Shown: one piece after another, positions 8,686-16,613 of the stretch | How the letters are laid out: each line of letters begins with the position of its first letter | Numbering within the stretch: the first letter of the stretch is position 1 | NCBI RefSeq assembly: GCF_011009015.1 | Contig: NZ_CP048878.1 | Span: 4,618,354-4,682,353, forward strand | Source of the DNA: Spartinivicinus ruber | GTDB taxonomy: Bacteria > Pseudomonadota > Gammaproteobacteria > Pseudomonadales > Zooshikellaceae | Direction: 5' to 3' | DNA length: 64,000 nucleotides | Made by a program: the position numbers and the translations under genes | The notes under the pieces: model-generated | Told to the model about the DNA's origin: nothing | Databases searched by the model: none | Seen by the model: only the letters and a program-made list of their open reading frames with translations

Positions 8686-9813
8686 CTATTTTTCCATTAA
8701 CTCCAATGTCTGCCAGATTGGAATTAAAATATCCTTCCCTAATTGTTTGGACCGCTCTGCCGACCAACCTGTCAACGGGTCAGCCAATAACTGATTATCC
8801 TTAAATGGCATCTCTAACGTTAATGATAACGTTTGAAAGTGATTGGCCAAATAACTGGCTGCCATTGATAAGTTCGCTTCACCCGGTGAGTCAATCGGAT
8901 ACCCATGCTCCACCTGAAACTCAGGCGTTACCTGCAAAAAGACATCTTTAAACCGCTGCTCCAGGTTAGCTATATGCTCATTATAATTGGGCACCCCTTC
9001 TGCGGTTACCACAAAATTATAGGGCAGGACTTCATCACCATGAATATCTAAAAAAATATCACCCCCTATTTCATGCATTTTATTTCTAACTAAAAGCACT
9101 TCAGGGCTTTTTTCCATTGATGGGTTTTGCCATTCCCGATTTAAGTTAATGCCTGCTGCATTAGTGCGTAAATGTCCTCTTACACTACCATCAGGGTTCA
9201 TGTTAGGCACAATATAAAACACCGTTTGCTTAAGCAGTTGTCTGGCTACTCCAAGATTAGGGTTTAATAATGCTTCCAAGGCACCTTCAATAAACCATTC
9301 CGCCATGGTTTCTCCTGGATGTTGACGAGCAATCAGCCAAACTTTATAAGTAGCGGTTACTTCACCAACTTGCAGCAAATTAATATCCCGACCATCTAAA
9401 GTCTGCCCCAACAAATGCATGGAGACACGCTCATCAACCAATGCTGCCTGTAACAAATCCAGATGTCTTTCATAAGAATATGGCTCAAAATAAGCAAAGA
9501 AAACGCTGGCTTCTTCCAAACCAAATTTCACTGACAACACCCCATTCTCATAACAGGAAGGCATGCGAAACCAGTTTTCTCGATCATAGCTCGCAAGTAC
9601 CTGATATCCCTCCCATCCTTTTGCATAGGCAGCCTCTGCAGCATTCATAATATGAAACTGGTATTTTTTGCCAACCTCACCAACAAACCGAAAATAAAAC
9701 CACTGATAAAAATCAGACTGATTGTCTTTTTTTATTTCCAGTTGAATATCATCAGCATCTTCTAACGAAACAACCGCTATATTGCCACCTTCAAACTGAT
9801 CACTAATATGCAT
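8686..9813 (-). CDS. M14-family zinc carboxypeptidase, cytosolic carboxypeptidase type
   Basis: The 375-residue protein lacks a signal peptide. Residues 1-115 form the beta-rich N-domain found before the catalytic domain in cytosolic carboxypeptidases (CCP/AGBL-like). Zinc ligands are His165 and Glu168 (HPGETMAEW) and His258 (DIHGDE), with the catalytic glutamate at Glu335 (TLEMPF). NPDG and LNREW, also typical of M14, are present. It should remove C-terminal residues from peptides or side-chain-modified proteins. Bacterial substrates of this branch are mostly unknown. AAAGGAAG before the ATG supports the start. It has no operon partner. Confidence 0.88.
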   Translation of the reverse strand: MHISDQFEGGNIAVVSLEDADDIQLEIKKDNQSDFYQWFYFRFVGEVGKKYQFHIMNAAEAAYAKGWEGYQVLASYDRENWFRMPSCYENGVLSVKFGLEEASVFFAYFEPYSYERHLDLLQAALVDERVSMHLLGQTLDGRDINLLQVGEVTATYKVWLIARQHPGETMAEWFIEGALEALLNPNLGVARQLLKQTVFYIVPNMNPDGSVRGHLRTNAAGINLNREWQNPSMEKSPEVLLVRNKMHEIGGDIFLDIHGDEVLPYNFVVTAEGVPNYNEHIANLEQRFKDVFLQVTPEFQVEHGYPIDSPGEANLSMAASYLANHFQTLSLTLEMPFKDNQLLADPLTGWSAERSKQLGKDILIPIWQTLELMEK

Positions 9814-9966
9814 TCGAACTTCCTTTGAGTGAGTCTACACTTACATAAAGCCTTTTCTAACAGACTATTGCAGATAGACTCTGATTATTGGTTAACAACT
9901 GATTAAAAAGGTCCTTTAGCTAAAAAATGTTTAGTTACTCCATACAACTGCTAGATTCTAAATTAG

Positions 9967-10785
9967 ATGGCTAAACTCCTGTTTTTAGTATTACTGACAA
10001 TATATTCGATTACTATTAATTTAGCGTGCTTTGCTGCTCCTGTTATTAAGATATACACCTCTGAAGAACCACCGCTCAACTTCTCTATTGGGCCAAGTAA
10101 AGAGTCTGCGGCTGGTAGTGATGTATCAGGCTTTGCCACAGATGTGGTCAGAGAAATTCTTGCTTTAACAAATAATAGTTCTACCCCCATTGTCTTACTC
10201 CCCTGGGCTAGAGCCTATCAATATACATTGTATGGTGAAAATGTCTTTCTATTCAGTATGGGCCGCACCAAGCAACGGGAACAGCTATTTCAGTGGATTG
10301 GTCCATTGGCAGAGAAAAAAGCGATTTTATATAGTACGCAAAAGACCAAGGTAACCATTAGCTCATTGGATGACGCAAAAACAGTAACGAGTATTGCCAC
10401 TGTTATTGACGATTCAAAAGAGCAATACTTAAAAAGCCAAGGTTTCACTAACTTAAGCAGCAGCCCAATATGGAAGCAAGCCATACAAAAGCTGTTTATC
10501 AATAGAGCAGTTCTATTAGCTCAAACTGACCTAGATATTCCCTTTATAGTGCGAGAAGCTGGTTATTCAATTGACCAAATCAAACCTGTGTATGAGCTTT
10601 ATAAATTCCAGCTTTTTATTGGTACTTCCAAACAAACCTCACCGCAATTAGTCAGCCATTGGCAACAAGCCTTAGATACGATAAAGAAAAATGGACGCTT
10701 CAAAACACTGGTAAAAAAATGGTCAGACTACTATCAATTGACTAACTGGCAGTATCAAAAAGGCATGCTGCGAGTTGTTTATTAG
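9967..10785 (+). CDS. Periplasmic substrate-binding protein (SBP family 3), orphan paralogue
   Basis: The 272-residue product has a signal peptide with cleavage near CFAAP, then IKIYTSEEPPLNF, a central LLPWARAYQY and a C-terminal KNGRFKTLVKKWSDYY helix. This is the general layout of the binding protein at 6155 and the one at 38860. It should bind a small solute in the periplasm. No ABC permease or ATPase is adjacent. It could serve a distant transporter or a sensor kinase. The start is the only ATG before the signal peptide. Confidence 0.78.
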   Translation: MAKLLFLVLLTIYSITINLACFAAPVIKIYTSEEPPLNFSIGPSKESAAGSDVSGFATDVVREILALTNNSSTPIVLLPWARAYQYTLYGENVFLFSMGRTKQREQLFQWIGPLAEKKAILYSTQKTKVTISSLDDAKTVTSIATVIDDSKEQYLKSQGFTNLSSSPIWKQAIQKLFINRAVLLAQTDLDIPFIVREAGYSIDQIKPVYELYKFQLFIGTSKQTSPQLVSHWQQALDTIKKNGRFKTLVKKWSDYYQLTNWQYQKGMLRVVY

Positions 10786-11008
10786 CACTTTTCGAACTGA
10801 TTCAATTGAAGGTTATTAACCAACCACAGTAAAACCTTAACATGGTCTACACATTCAATTTTTGAACTTATTGCTATTAAAATATACAACTCTCGTCCCA
10901 GTACTGTTTTTTTATCTCATTATTATCAAGCACACCGAGGTACCCACAATTTAATAGGTACAGCGACGACATTATATTTAATGTAGTTATTTAAAGGAGT
11001 AAACAACA

Positions 11009-11473
11009 ATGAAACTAAAAACAATGTTGTTGGCAGCAACACTTTCATTAACAACGCTTGGTAATACCAGTTATGCTCGTCCAGACTTTCAGCCACTTCC
11101 ATTAGAAGAAGCACTGAAAAAACTTGAACTCACGACTGAACAACAAACCAAGACTAACACAATTGTCACCGAAGATAATAAACGTTATGAAGAGCTACTG
11201 GCTAAGCATAGTCTCACTGACGAACAGCTAACCACCTTATTAAAAGATACGTTCAATGCGAAATACACCACTATTCGCTCATTAAAACAAGTACTGACCG
11301 CTGCTCAAATGGAAAGGCTCATTCGTCTCATGAAACCACGTCATGATGGTCGCCCTTGTAAGCCTAAACCTGATGATCAAGATGTTAGACCCTGTAATAA
11401 ACCCAAACCTGATCCTGTCCCTAAACCCGATGATGATGTGGTCATTATGAATTTGTTAAAGCATAATTCATAA
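11009..11473 (+). CDS. Secreted helical protein with a Lys-Pro-Asp tail (CpxP/Spy-like core)
   Basis: The 154-residue product has a clear signal peptide ending TSYARPD. The mature core (about 30-110) is helical with LTTEQQ, LTDEQL and LTAAQMERL motifs. These recall the LTxxQ repeats of Spy/CpxP envelope chaperones, although the match is loose. The C-terminus switches to CKPKPDDQD and KPKPDPVPKPDDDV, a tail of Lys-Pro-Asp units with two cysteines. The same KPDP composition forms the linker of the metalloprotease at 16614. AAAGGAG precedes the ATG. The function is not known. Confidence 0.65.
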   Translation: MKLKTMLLAATLSLTTLGNTSYARPDFQPLPLEEALKKLELTTEQQTKTNTIVTEDNKRYEELLAKHSLTDEQLTTLLKDTFNAKYTTIRSLKQVLTAAQMERLIRLMKPRHDGRPCKPKPDDQDVRPCNKPKPDPVPKPDDDVVIMNLLKHNS

Positions 11474-11488
11474 ACATATGGGTAAGTA

Positions 11489-11525
11489 CAACCACTCTAG
11501 CCATTTCAAAGGCATAGAGTGGTTG
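11489..11525 (+). terminator. Stem-loop after the secreted KPD-tail gene
   Basis: Arms CAACCACTCTA (11489-11499) and TAGAGTGGTTG (11515-11525) pair perfectly over 11 bases with a 15-base loop. There is no U-run, so it may be a 3'-end stabilising hairpin rather than a true intrinsic terminator. Confidence 0.45.
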
Positions 11526-11687
11526 CTCCACAAGCTAGCGGCACAGTTTTACAGGATATAGTAACTCTTTACTCTATTCAGAAAAGATCATATATACCAC
11601 TCAGTATTGTTCCAGGCTGACGCCTAACGCTCCTTTTCCCTCTTCAAACCTTCATCAAGCACCAAAGACAGTAACTAACATAAAAAA

Positions 11688-11708
11688 TTCATCAAATTTT
11701 TTGATGAA
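11688..11708. promoter_or_regulatory. Perfect 9-bp inverted repeat upstream of the cytochrome b561 gene
   Basis: TTCATCAAA and TTTGATGAA flank a TTT spacer. The symmetry and position in the upstream region suggest an operator, but no regulator is known for it. A hairpin role in RNA is also possible. Confidence 0.35.
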
Positions 11709-11805
11709 CTAACTCAGAATTTTATAGCCTATGTTACTGTTATCTGTAATATGCTATTGGTTTAGAAGTGATATCGTGTCTTAATTCGTTAGGCTTTAAG
11801 TTTCA

Positions 11806-12360
11806 ATGCATATAAAAAACACCCCTAAACAATATGGTTTAGTGAGTATTTTGCTTCACTGGCTCACTGCCATCACCATTATAGGTCTGTTTGCCTTAGG
11901 CTTATATATGGTAGAGCTTGACTACTATGACCCTTGGTATAAAAAAGGTCCTGACATACATAAAAGTATTGGCTTATTACTTTTGGCTGTATTTATTATA
12001 AGGGCAGGGTGGCGTCTCTTTACCAATGCCCCCAAACCACTCGAGACCCACCAGGCATGGGAACGACTGCTGGCACATTTAACCCATATTACACTTTATC
12101 TGTTAATCTTACTGGTTATTTTCAGCGGCTACTTAATTTCAACCGCCGATGGCCGCTCAGTAAGTGTTTTTGGCTGGTTTGAAGTACCTGCTCTAATTAC
12201 AGGTATTGACCAACTAGAAAGCTATGCAGGCGCTGTGCACTATTACTTGGCATTTATCTTAATTGGTTTAGCCAGTTTACATGGCCTTGCAGCAATTAAA
12301 CACCATGTACTGGATAAAGACGACACTTTACGACGGATGTTAGGTACTGCAAAAAAATAA
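11806..12360 (+). CDS. Cytochrome b561 (CybB-like) membrane protein
   Basis: The 184-residue protein has four membrane segments at about 12-32, 48-66, 90-108 and 145-165. Histidines suited to bind two b hemes lie in LLHWLTAI, DIHKSIG, LTHITLY and AVHYYLA and neighbouring positions. CybB-type proteins move electrons between quinol and acceptors in the inner membrane and can respond to superoxide. The yceI gene follows 51 bases downstream on the same strand, a pairing common in gammaproteobacteria. It supports a shared role with isoprenoid or quinone handling. Confidence 0.88.
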   Translation: MHIKNTPKQYGLVSILLHWLTAITIIGLFALGLYMVELDYYDPWYKKGPDIHKSIGLLLLAVFIIRAGWRLFTNAPKPLETHQAWERLLAHLTHITLYLLILLVIFSGYLISTADGRSVSVFGWFEVPALITGIDQLESYAGAVHYYLAFILIGLASLHGLAAIKHHVLDKDDTLRRMLGTAKK

Positions 12361-12411
12361 CAGCTATACGACATCTATCTTACAATAACCTTCAAACAAC
12401 AGGAGCTATCA

Positions 12412-12993
12412 ATGCGATTAAATAAAGTTGCAAGCGTTTTCATGGGACTAACCTTACTTGCCTCAAGTCAGTTATGGGCTGCCGATTACAAAATCGATAC
12501 TAAAGGAGCCCATGCGTTTATCCAGTTTAGAGTAAAACACCTTGGCTATAGCTGGCTTTATGGCCGCTTCAATACCTTTGACGGTTCCTTTAGTTACGAT
12601 GAAAAGAAGCCTGAGGCCACGAAAATAAATGTCACTATCGATACTGCCAGCATTGACTCTAACCATGCAGAGCGTGACAAGCATCTTCGCAGTGATGACT
12701 TTTTAGATGTTAAAAAATTCCCTAAAGCGACCTTTGTAAGTAAAAAAGTCATGCCTAAAGGCAGCGATAAAGCTGTTTTAGTAGGTGACTTGACTTTACA
12801 TGGTGTCACTAAAGAAGTGTCTATTGATGTAACCAAAATTGGTGGTGGTAAAGACCCATGGGGCGGTTATCGTCAAGGCTTCCAAGGTTCTACATCATTT
12901 AAATTGAAAGACTTCAATATCAAAAAAGACCTTGGCCCAGCTTCCCAAGAAGTTGAGTTGATTTTATCTATCGAAGGTATTCGTCAAAGTTAA
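12412..12993 (+). CDS. yceI: YceI-family periplasmic lipid-binding protein
   Basis: The 193-residue protein has a signal peptide cut after LWAAD, then the YceI lipocalin-like barrel. The marks are [47 protein letters not shown] and LTLHGVTK. Family members bind polyisoprenoids such as ubiquinone-8 in a hydrophobic cavity. AGGAGCTATCA ahead of the ATG is a good ribosome site. It sits directly behind the cytochrome b561 gene and is probably cotranscribed with it. Confidence 0.92.
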   Translation: MRLNKVASVFMGLTLLASSQLWAADYKIDTKGAHAFIQFRVKHLGYSWLYGRFNTFDGSFSYDEKKPEATKINVTIDTASIDSNHAERDKHLRSDDFLDVKKFPKATFVSKKVMPKGSDKAVLVGDLTLHGVTKEVSIDVTKIGGGKDPWGGYRQGFQGSTSFKLKDFNIKKDLGPASQEVELILSIEGIRQS

Positions 12994-13028
12994 TATTATC
13001 TACTTTATTTTCAGTTAAAGTTGCTATT

Positions 13029-13086
13029 GCTAGTCTTGTAACAGACTAGCCCACTCATCCCAAATCTTCTCCCCACAAGGGAGAAG
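13029..13086. terminator. Two stem-loops between convergent genes
   Basis: GCTAGTCT/AGACTAGC (13029-13036 with 13043-13050) and CTTCTCCC/GGGAGAAG (13066-13073 with 13079-13086) form two short perfect hairpins. They lie between the yceI end and the transporter end. U-runs are weak. They probably end transcription from both sides. Confidence 0.5.
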
Positions 13087-13114
13087 GCTTAAGTTGGAGT
13101 ACTTTGAATTACAA

Positions 13115-14605
13115 TCACTTCCACTGATCTCTTAAATGAGCCGGTATATAACGTATTTCTACTAACTCAAAAAATAACTCGGTTACTACTGCAAGTAGTG
13201 CCGCAGGTATTGCTCCATACAATACCAATTGAAAGTCATTAAGTGCTAGCCCTGTAACAATCGGTTCCCCTAACCCACCAGCACCAATGAAAGCAGCTAA
13301 GGTTGCCGTACCAATGTTTATTACCGCTGCTGTTTTAATGCCAGTAAACATGGCAGGTAAAGCCAAAGGTAAATATATCTTTTTCAATTGTTCTTTATGA
13401 GTTAGTCCCATGCCTACCGCTACTTGCTTCAGAACTGGGTCAATGGTCAATAAAGCGGTTGTTGTACTTCGAACGATAGGCATGAGTGAATATAAAAACA
13501 AAGCAACAACTGCGGGTAACCAACCAATACCAAATAATGGAATAAATAGCGCCAATAATGCAATAGAAGGGATTGTTTGTAATAAGCCTGTAGTATAAAT
13601 AACCACACGACTAATCGTTCTATTACGATAGCAGTAAACACTTAGCGGGATTCCTAATAGACAGGCAGCCCCTAAAGCAATTAACGTCAGCTTTAAATGT
13701 TGCAATATATTTCCTGGCAACTGCTGCCAAGGGCCTTCTAGTTCTACTTCACTGGCCTTTTTATACTTTTTTGTGACCAGAAATTGATGGGCTACTTCAG
13801 CAAAGGTTTTATCATTATTGACAACTTCACCATTTAACCTTTGCATAGTGGCTTCATCTAAAATACCAGCTAGTTCCTTTAAACTAGTTACCATTGCTTG
13901 ATCAGCATCCTCCCTTACCAGAGGCACTGCATCATAGCGAGGGAAATAGCCATCATTATCTTCCAACAACAGTAAGTTGAACTTATTGATATCTCCATCT
14001 GTGGAGTAAGCATCGGTAATATCAATTTTTCCTGCTTGAATCGCTTCATATGCCAAGCCGTGCTCTATCCCAACTGGCTGCTGGTTTAACTGGTAATGGA
14101 CAGCTAGTTTTTCCCAACCATCTTCACGCTTCATAAATTCATGGGTTAAACCAAAATTCAGCTGAGGGTGTTTAGTAAGATCAGCAATGGTTTTTATCCC
14201 CAGTTTATTGGCTTTATTTTTATCCATCACCAGCGCGTAAGTATTATTAAAACCTAAACTAGGTAATACCTGTAGTTCATGTTGCTTCGCCAATCGACTC
14301 AATTGCTCAAAAGCCGGTGTATTTTTTAGCTTGAAAATAGCCTGTGCCAAAGTACCGGTGTATTCCACATAAACATCAATATCACCATAACGCAATGCCT
14401 CATAGGTAATAACTGTTTTACCTAGCCCCAGCTTACGCTCCACGTTATAACCATCAGACTCTAACTTTTGGGCAACTAGTTCACCGAGTAAATAGCCTTC
14501 ATTAAATGCTTTACTGCCCACCGTTATGGTAGTGTTATCACGATCAGTTACACCAGCAGCCCATTGACTCGTCCAAAGCAAAATAATAAACAACAATAAT
14601 CGCAT
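13115..14605 (-). CDS. Glycine betaine/choline-type ABC transporter, fused binding protein and permease
   Basis: Starting at the ATG at 14605, which lies one base after the ATPase gene's stop, the product is 496 residues. A signal peptide is followed by an OpuAC-like binding domain (about 25-285) with ITVGSKAFNEGYLLGEL and DVYVEYTGT. A permease domain with about six membrane segments (about 300-490) follows, with the EAA-type loop GMGLTHKEQLKKIYLPLALP. Fusion of receptor and permease is known for OpuC/OsmU-like importers of compatible solutes. The open frame runs on to 14689, but the extra N-terminus overlaps the ATPase gene and lacks the signal at its start. The transported solute (betaine, choline, carnitine or similar) cannot be fixed from sequence. 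Confidence 0.88.
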   Translation of the reverse strand: MRLLLFIILLWTSQWAAGVTDRDNTTITVGSKAFNEGYLLGELVAQKLESDGYNVERKLGLGKTVITYEALRYGDIDVYVEYTGTLAQAIFKLKNTPAFEQLSRLAKQHELQVLPSLGFNNTYALVMDKNKANKLGIKTIADLTKHPQLNFGLTHEFMKREDGWEKLAVHYQLNQQPVGIEHGLAYEAIQAGKIDITDAYSTDGDINKFNLLLLEDNDGYFPRYDAVPLVREDADQAMVTSLKELAGILDEATMQRLNGEVVNNDKTFAEVAHQFLVTKKYKKASEVELEGPWQQLPGNILQHLKLTLIALGAACLLGIPLSVYCYRNRTISRVVIYTTGLLQTIPSIALLALFIPLFGIGWLPAVVALFLYSLMPIVRSTTTALLTIDPVLKQVAVGMGLTHKEQLKKIYLPLALPAMFTGIKTAAVINIGTATLAAFIGAGGLGEPIVTGLALNDFQLVLYGAIPAALLAVVTELFFELVEIRYIPAHLRDQWK

Positions 14606-14606
14606 A

Positions 14607-15356
14607 TTAAATGTGATCCTTGATAAGACGTGCAACATAGTCATTAGCAGGCTGAGCTGTGACCGTGGAAACCGCACCATGCTGAACAATTTTTCCTTCC
14701 TGCATTACTGCAATTTTATCCGCTATTTTTACTGCTTCACGCATATCATGAGTGACCAGTAATACAGCTCTAGGTTCTTCCTGATGAAGTTGTAAAAAAC
14801 GATCATGAACTTCTTTACGAGTGATAGGATCAACAGCAGAAAATGCTTCATCTAATAGTAAAACAGCAGGCTTCACCATTAATGAACGACATAAGCCAAC
14901 TCGCTGGGCTTGCCCTCCTGATAACTGATGGGGATAGCGCTCTAATAAAGTAATGGTTAACCCCATGCAGTCAGCAAGATAAGACACTCGTTGTTCAATT
15001 TCCGTTTGTTGCCAATTATCCAATTTTGCTAATAAGGCTATGTTTTCAAACGCATTCAAATGGGGGAATAAACCTATCTGCTGAACAGCATAACCAATCC
15101 CACGTCGGGTGGTATTATTAAAAGGTTGGGTTTGGGCTTGACCAAAGAGTCTTATGGAACCAGAGGTAGGCGCTACCAATCCATTGATAAGTTTTAGCAA
15201 AGTCGATTTACCACAACCACTTTCCCCTATTACAGCAGTAATTTGTTGTTGGGGCAGAGCAAAGTCTAATCGACTAAACAGCTCTAGCTGTTGATATTTC
15301 ACACTTATCTGAGAAAGTTCTACTGCTAACTCATCGCCAGGTTTCGTCGTATTCAA
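14607..15356 (-). CDS. ATP-binding subunit of the betaine/choline-type ABC importer
   Basis: The 249-residue ATPase carries Walker A GESGCGKST (about 44-52), a Q-loop, signature LSGGQAQRVGL and Walker B LLLDEAFSAVDP, followed by the H-loop VTHDM. No CBS domains follow, unlike longer ProV/OpuCA proteins. The fused receptor-permease gene starts one base downstream, so the two are translationally coupled. The start appears to be TTG at 15356 after GAGAAA, with no nearby ATG that keeps the N-terminal strand. It energises uptake at the inner membrane. Confidence 0.88.
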   Translation of the reverse strand: MNTTKPGDELAVELSQISVKYQQLELFSRLDFALPQQQITAVIGESGCGKSTLLKLINGLVAPTSGSIRLFGQAQTQPFNNTTRRGIGYAVQQIGLFPHLNAFENIALLAKLDNWQQTEIEQRVSYLADCMGLTITLLERYPHQLSGGQAQRVGLCRSLMVKPAVLLLDEAFSAVDPITRKEVHDRFLQLHQEEPRAVLLVTHDMREAVKIADKIAVMQEGKIVQHGAVSTVTAQPANDYVARLIKDHI

Positions 15357-15536
15357 ACTAATTTCTCAATAATTACACATTAATATTAGGCTATGAGGTA
15401 ACATAGCCTAGCATGAAAGTTATTTGAATACTAATAATACAGCTAAGACACAATGGTGTTGGGTTTATAGTGAAATTTGCTAGTTTGAAAATTTAATCGA
15501 GTATTAAAATATCCATGATCTGATGAAGTATTCGGG

Positions 15537-16403
15537 CTAGACTGACTGCAACCAGTTATCTGCTAAATAATTACATTGCGTATCAATCAAGTGGAAAGTT
15601 AACGCTAACCGAGAACGGCTAGAATAGTTTTGCTCACTAAAATGAGGTAATAAGCCATGCAAAATAATCAAGCTACCCTGTTTTACCTCTAAAGGTATAG
15701 CAGCATTTAACTCCCACTGAATATTCTGCAATTCGACCATTTGCATCTCACCATTTTGATTACAATAACGCATGGCAAGCCCTTGCTGATGACCACCAGG
15801 AATGGCATGTAAACAACCATTATCAACGGTCGCATCCTCTAACGCAAACCAAAGTCCTATTACACTGGAGGGTTCAGTATAAAGAAAAGTCGCATCTTGA
15901 TGACACCCAACTTCACCACCAATATAAGGTTGTTTAAAAATAACCATTGATTGAATCATTTTTGGTGAAACCAACGGTAATTGGCTTATTAACTGCTTTA
16001 TGCTGTTACCTTCAACAAATTGCTTAAATACTGGATCAAATCTGTGTAAAGCATGGCCAATTTTATTAATAGCCTGCTGCTTTTGTTTAGTTAGCGCACC
16101 ATCCTTAGCCACAGCTAACTCTTCATAAAAACAGCGAATATCATTGGCTGACTCCATAAAATAGCGTGACTTATCATGCTGACGGTGTGTTGTTGAAAAA
16201 ACCACTGTTTCTTGTTGCTGCTGGTCTTGAGCAATCTTGAAAGCTTGTTTTTTTAATTTTTGACAAGTTTGCTCCGCCACAAAATGATTAACTACCAAGA
16301 AACCATTTTTATGATAAAAGCGCCAGGCATCATGGGTTAATCCTTTCTGTTGATTCCAAGTGAATTGTTGTAATTCATTATATTTTTGCACAGTAGTTTC
16401 CAT
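15537..16403 (-). CDS. Phytanoyl-CoA dioxygenase (PhyH) family protein
   Basis: The 288-residue protein has the Fe(II)/2-oxoglutarate oxygenase triad: His168 and Asp170 in CHQDATF, and His254 in LLPHFSEQN. An arginine 11 residues later (Arg265) is placed to bind 2-oxoglutarate. GLWFALEDATVDNGCLHAIPGGH is the family signature between them. The length is typical. Substrates in this family range from phytanoyl-CoA to ectoine and small natural products, so the specific reaction cannot be named. The gene stands alone between the importer and the metalloprotease. Confidence 0.85.
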   Translation of the reverse strand: METTVQKYNELQQFTWNQQKGLTHDAWRFYHKNGFLVVNHFVAEQTCQKLKKQAFKIAQDQQQQETVVFSTTHRQHDKSRYFMESANDIRCFYEELAVAKDGALTKQKQQAINKIGHALHRFDPVFKQFVEGNSIKQLISQLPLVSPKMIQSMVIFKQPYIGGEVGCHQDATFLYTEPSSVIGLWFALEDATVDNGCLHAIPGGHQQGLAMRYCNQNGEMQMVELQNIQWELNAAIPLEVKQGSLIILHGLLPHFSEQNYSSRSRLALTFHLIDTQCNYLADNWLQSV

Positions 16404-16613
16404 TTACTTGCTCGCTTATTATTCGCTTTGGCCATAGTATAAAGCCAAATTAAATAACTCATCAATTACAACTGACACATAAAATAATGAAGAGCATCGA
16501 GCGATGCAAGGTAATAAAAAGTTAAGAGATATTACTGGAGTTTAAAGCTGATATGAATAATTGGTCATCCATGACCAGGAGTATCCTTAATCAATAGCAT
16601 ATTTATGCTGAGG

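Larger units (their letters stand above)
11474..11805. other. Intergenic region with a hairpin and a palindrome
   Basis: This 332-base stretch between two plus-strand genes holds a stem-loop just after the first gene (11489-11525). A short perfect palindrome lies about 100 bases before the cytochrome gene (11688-11708). I see no coding sequence. Confidence 0.5.

Noticed and set aside
14606..14689. Upstream extension of the betaine-transporter fusion gene
   Set aside because: It lies inside the ATPase gene and would put unrelated residues before a good signal peptide. The ATG at 14605 is better.
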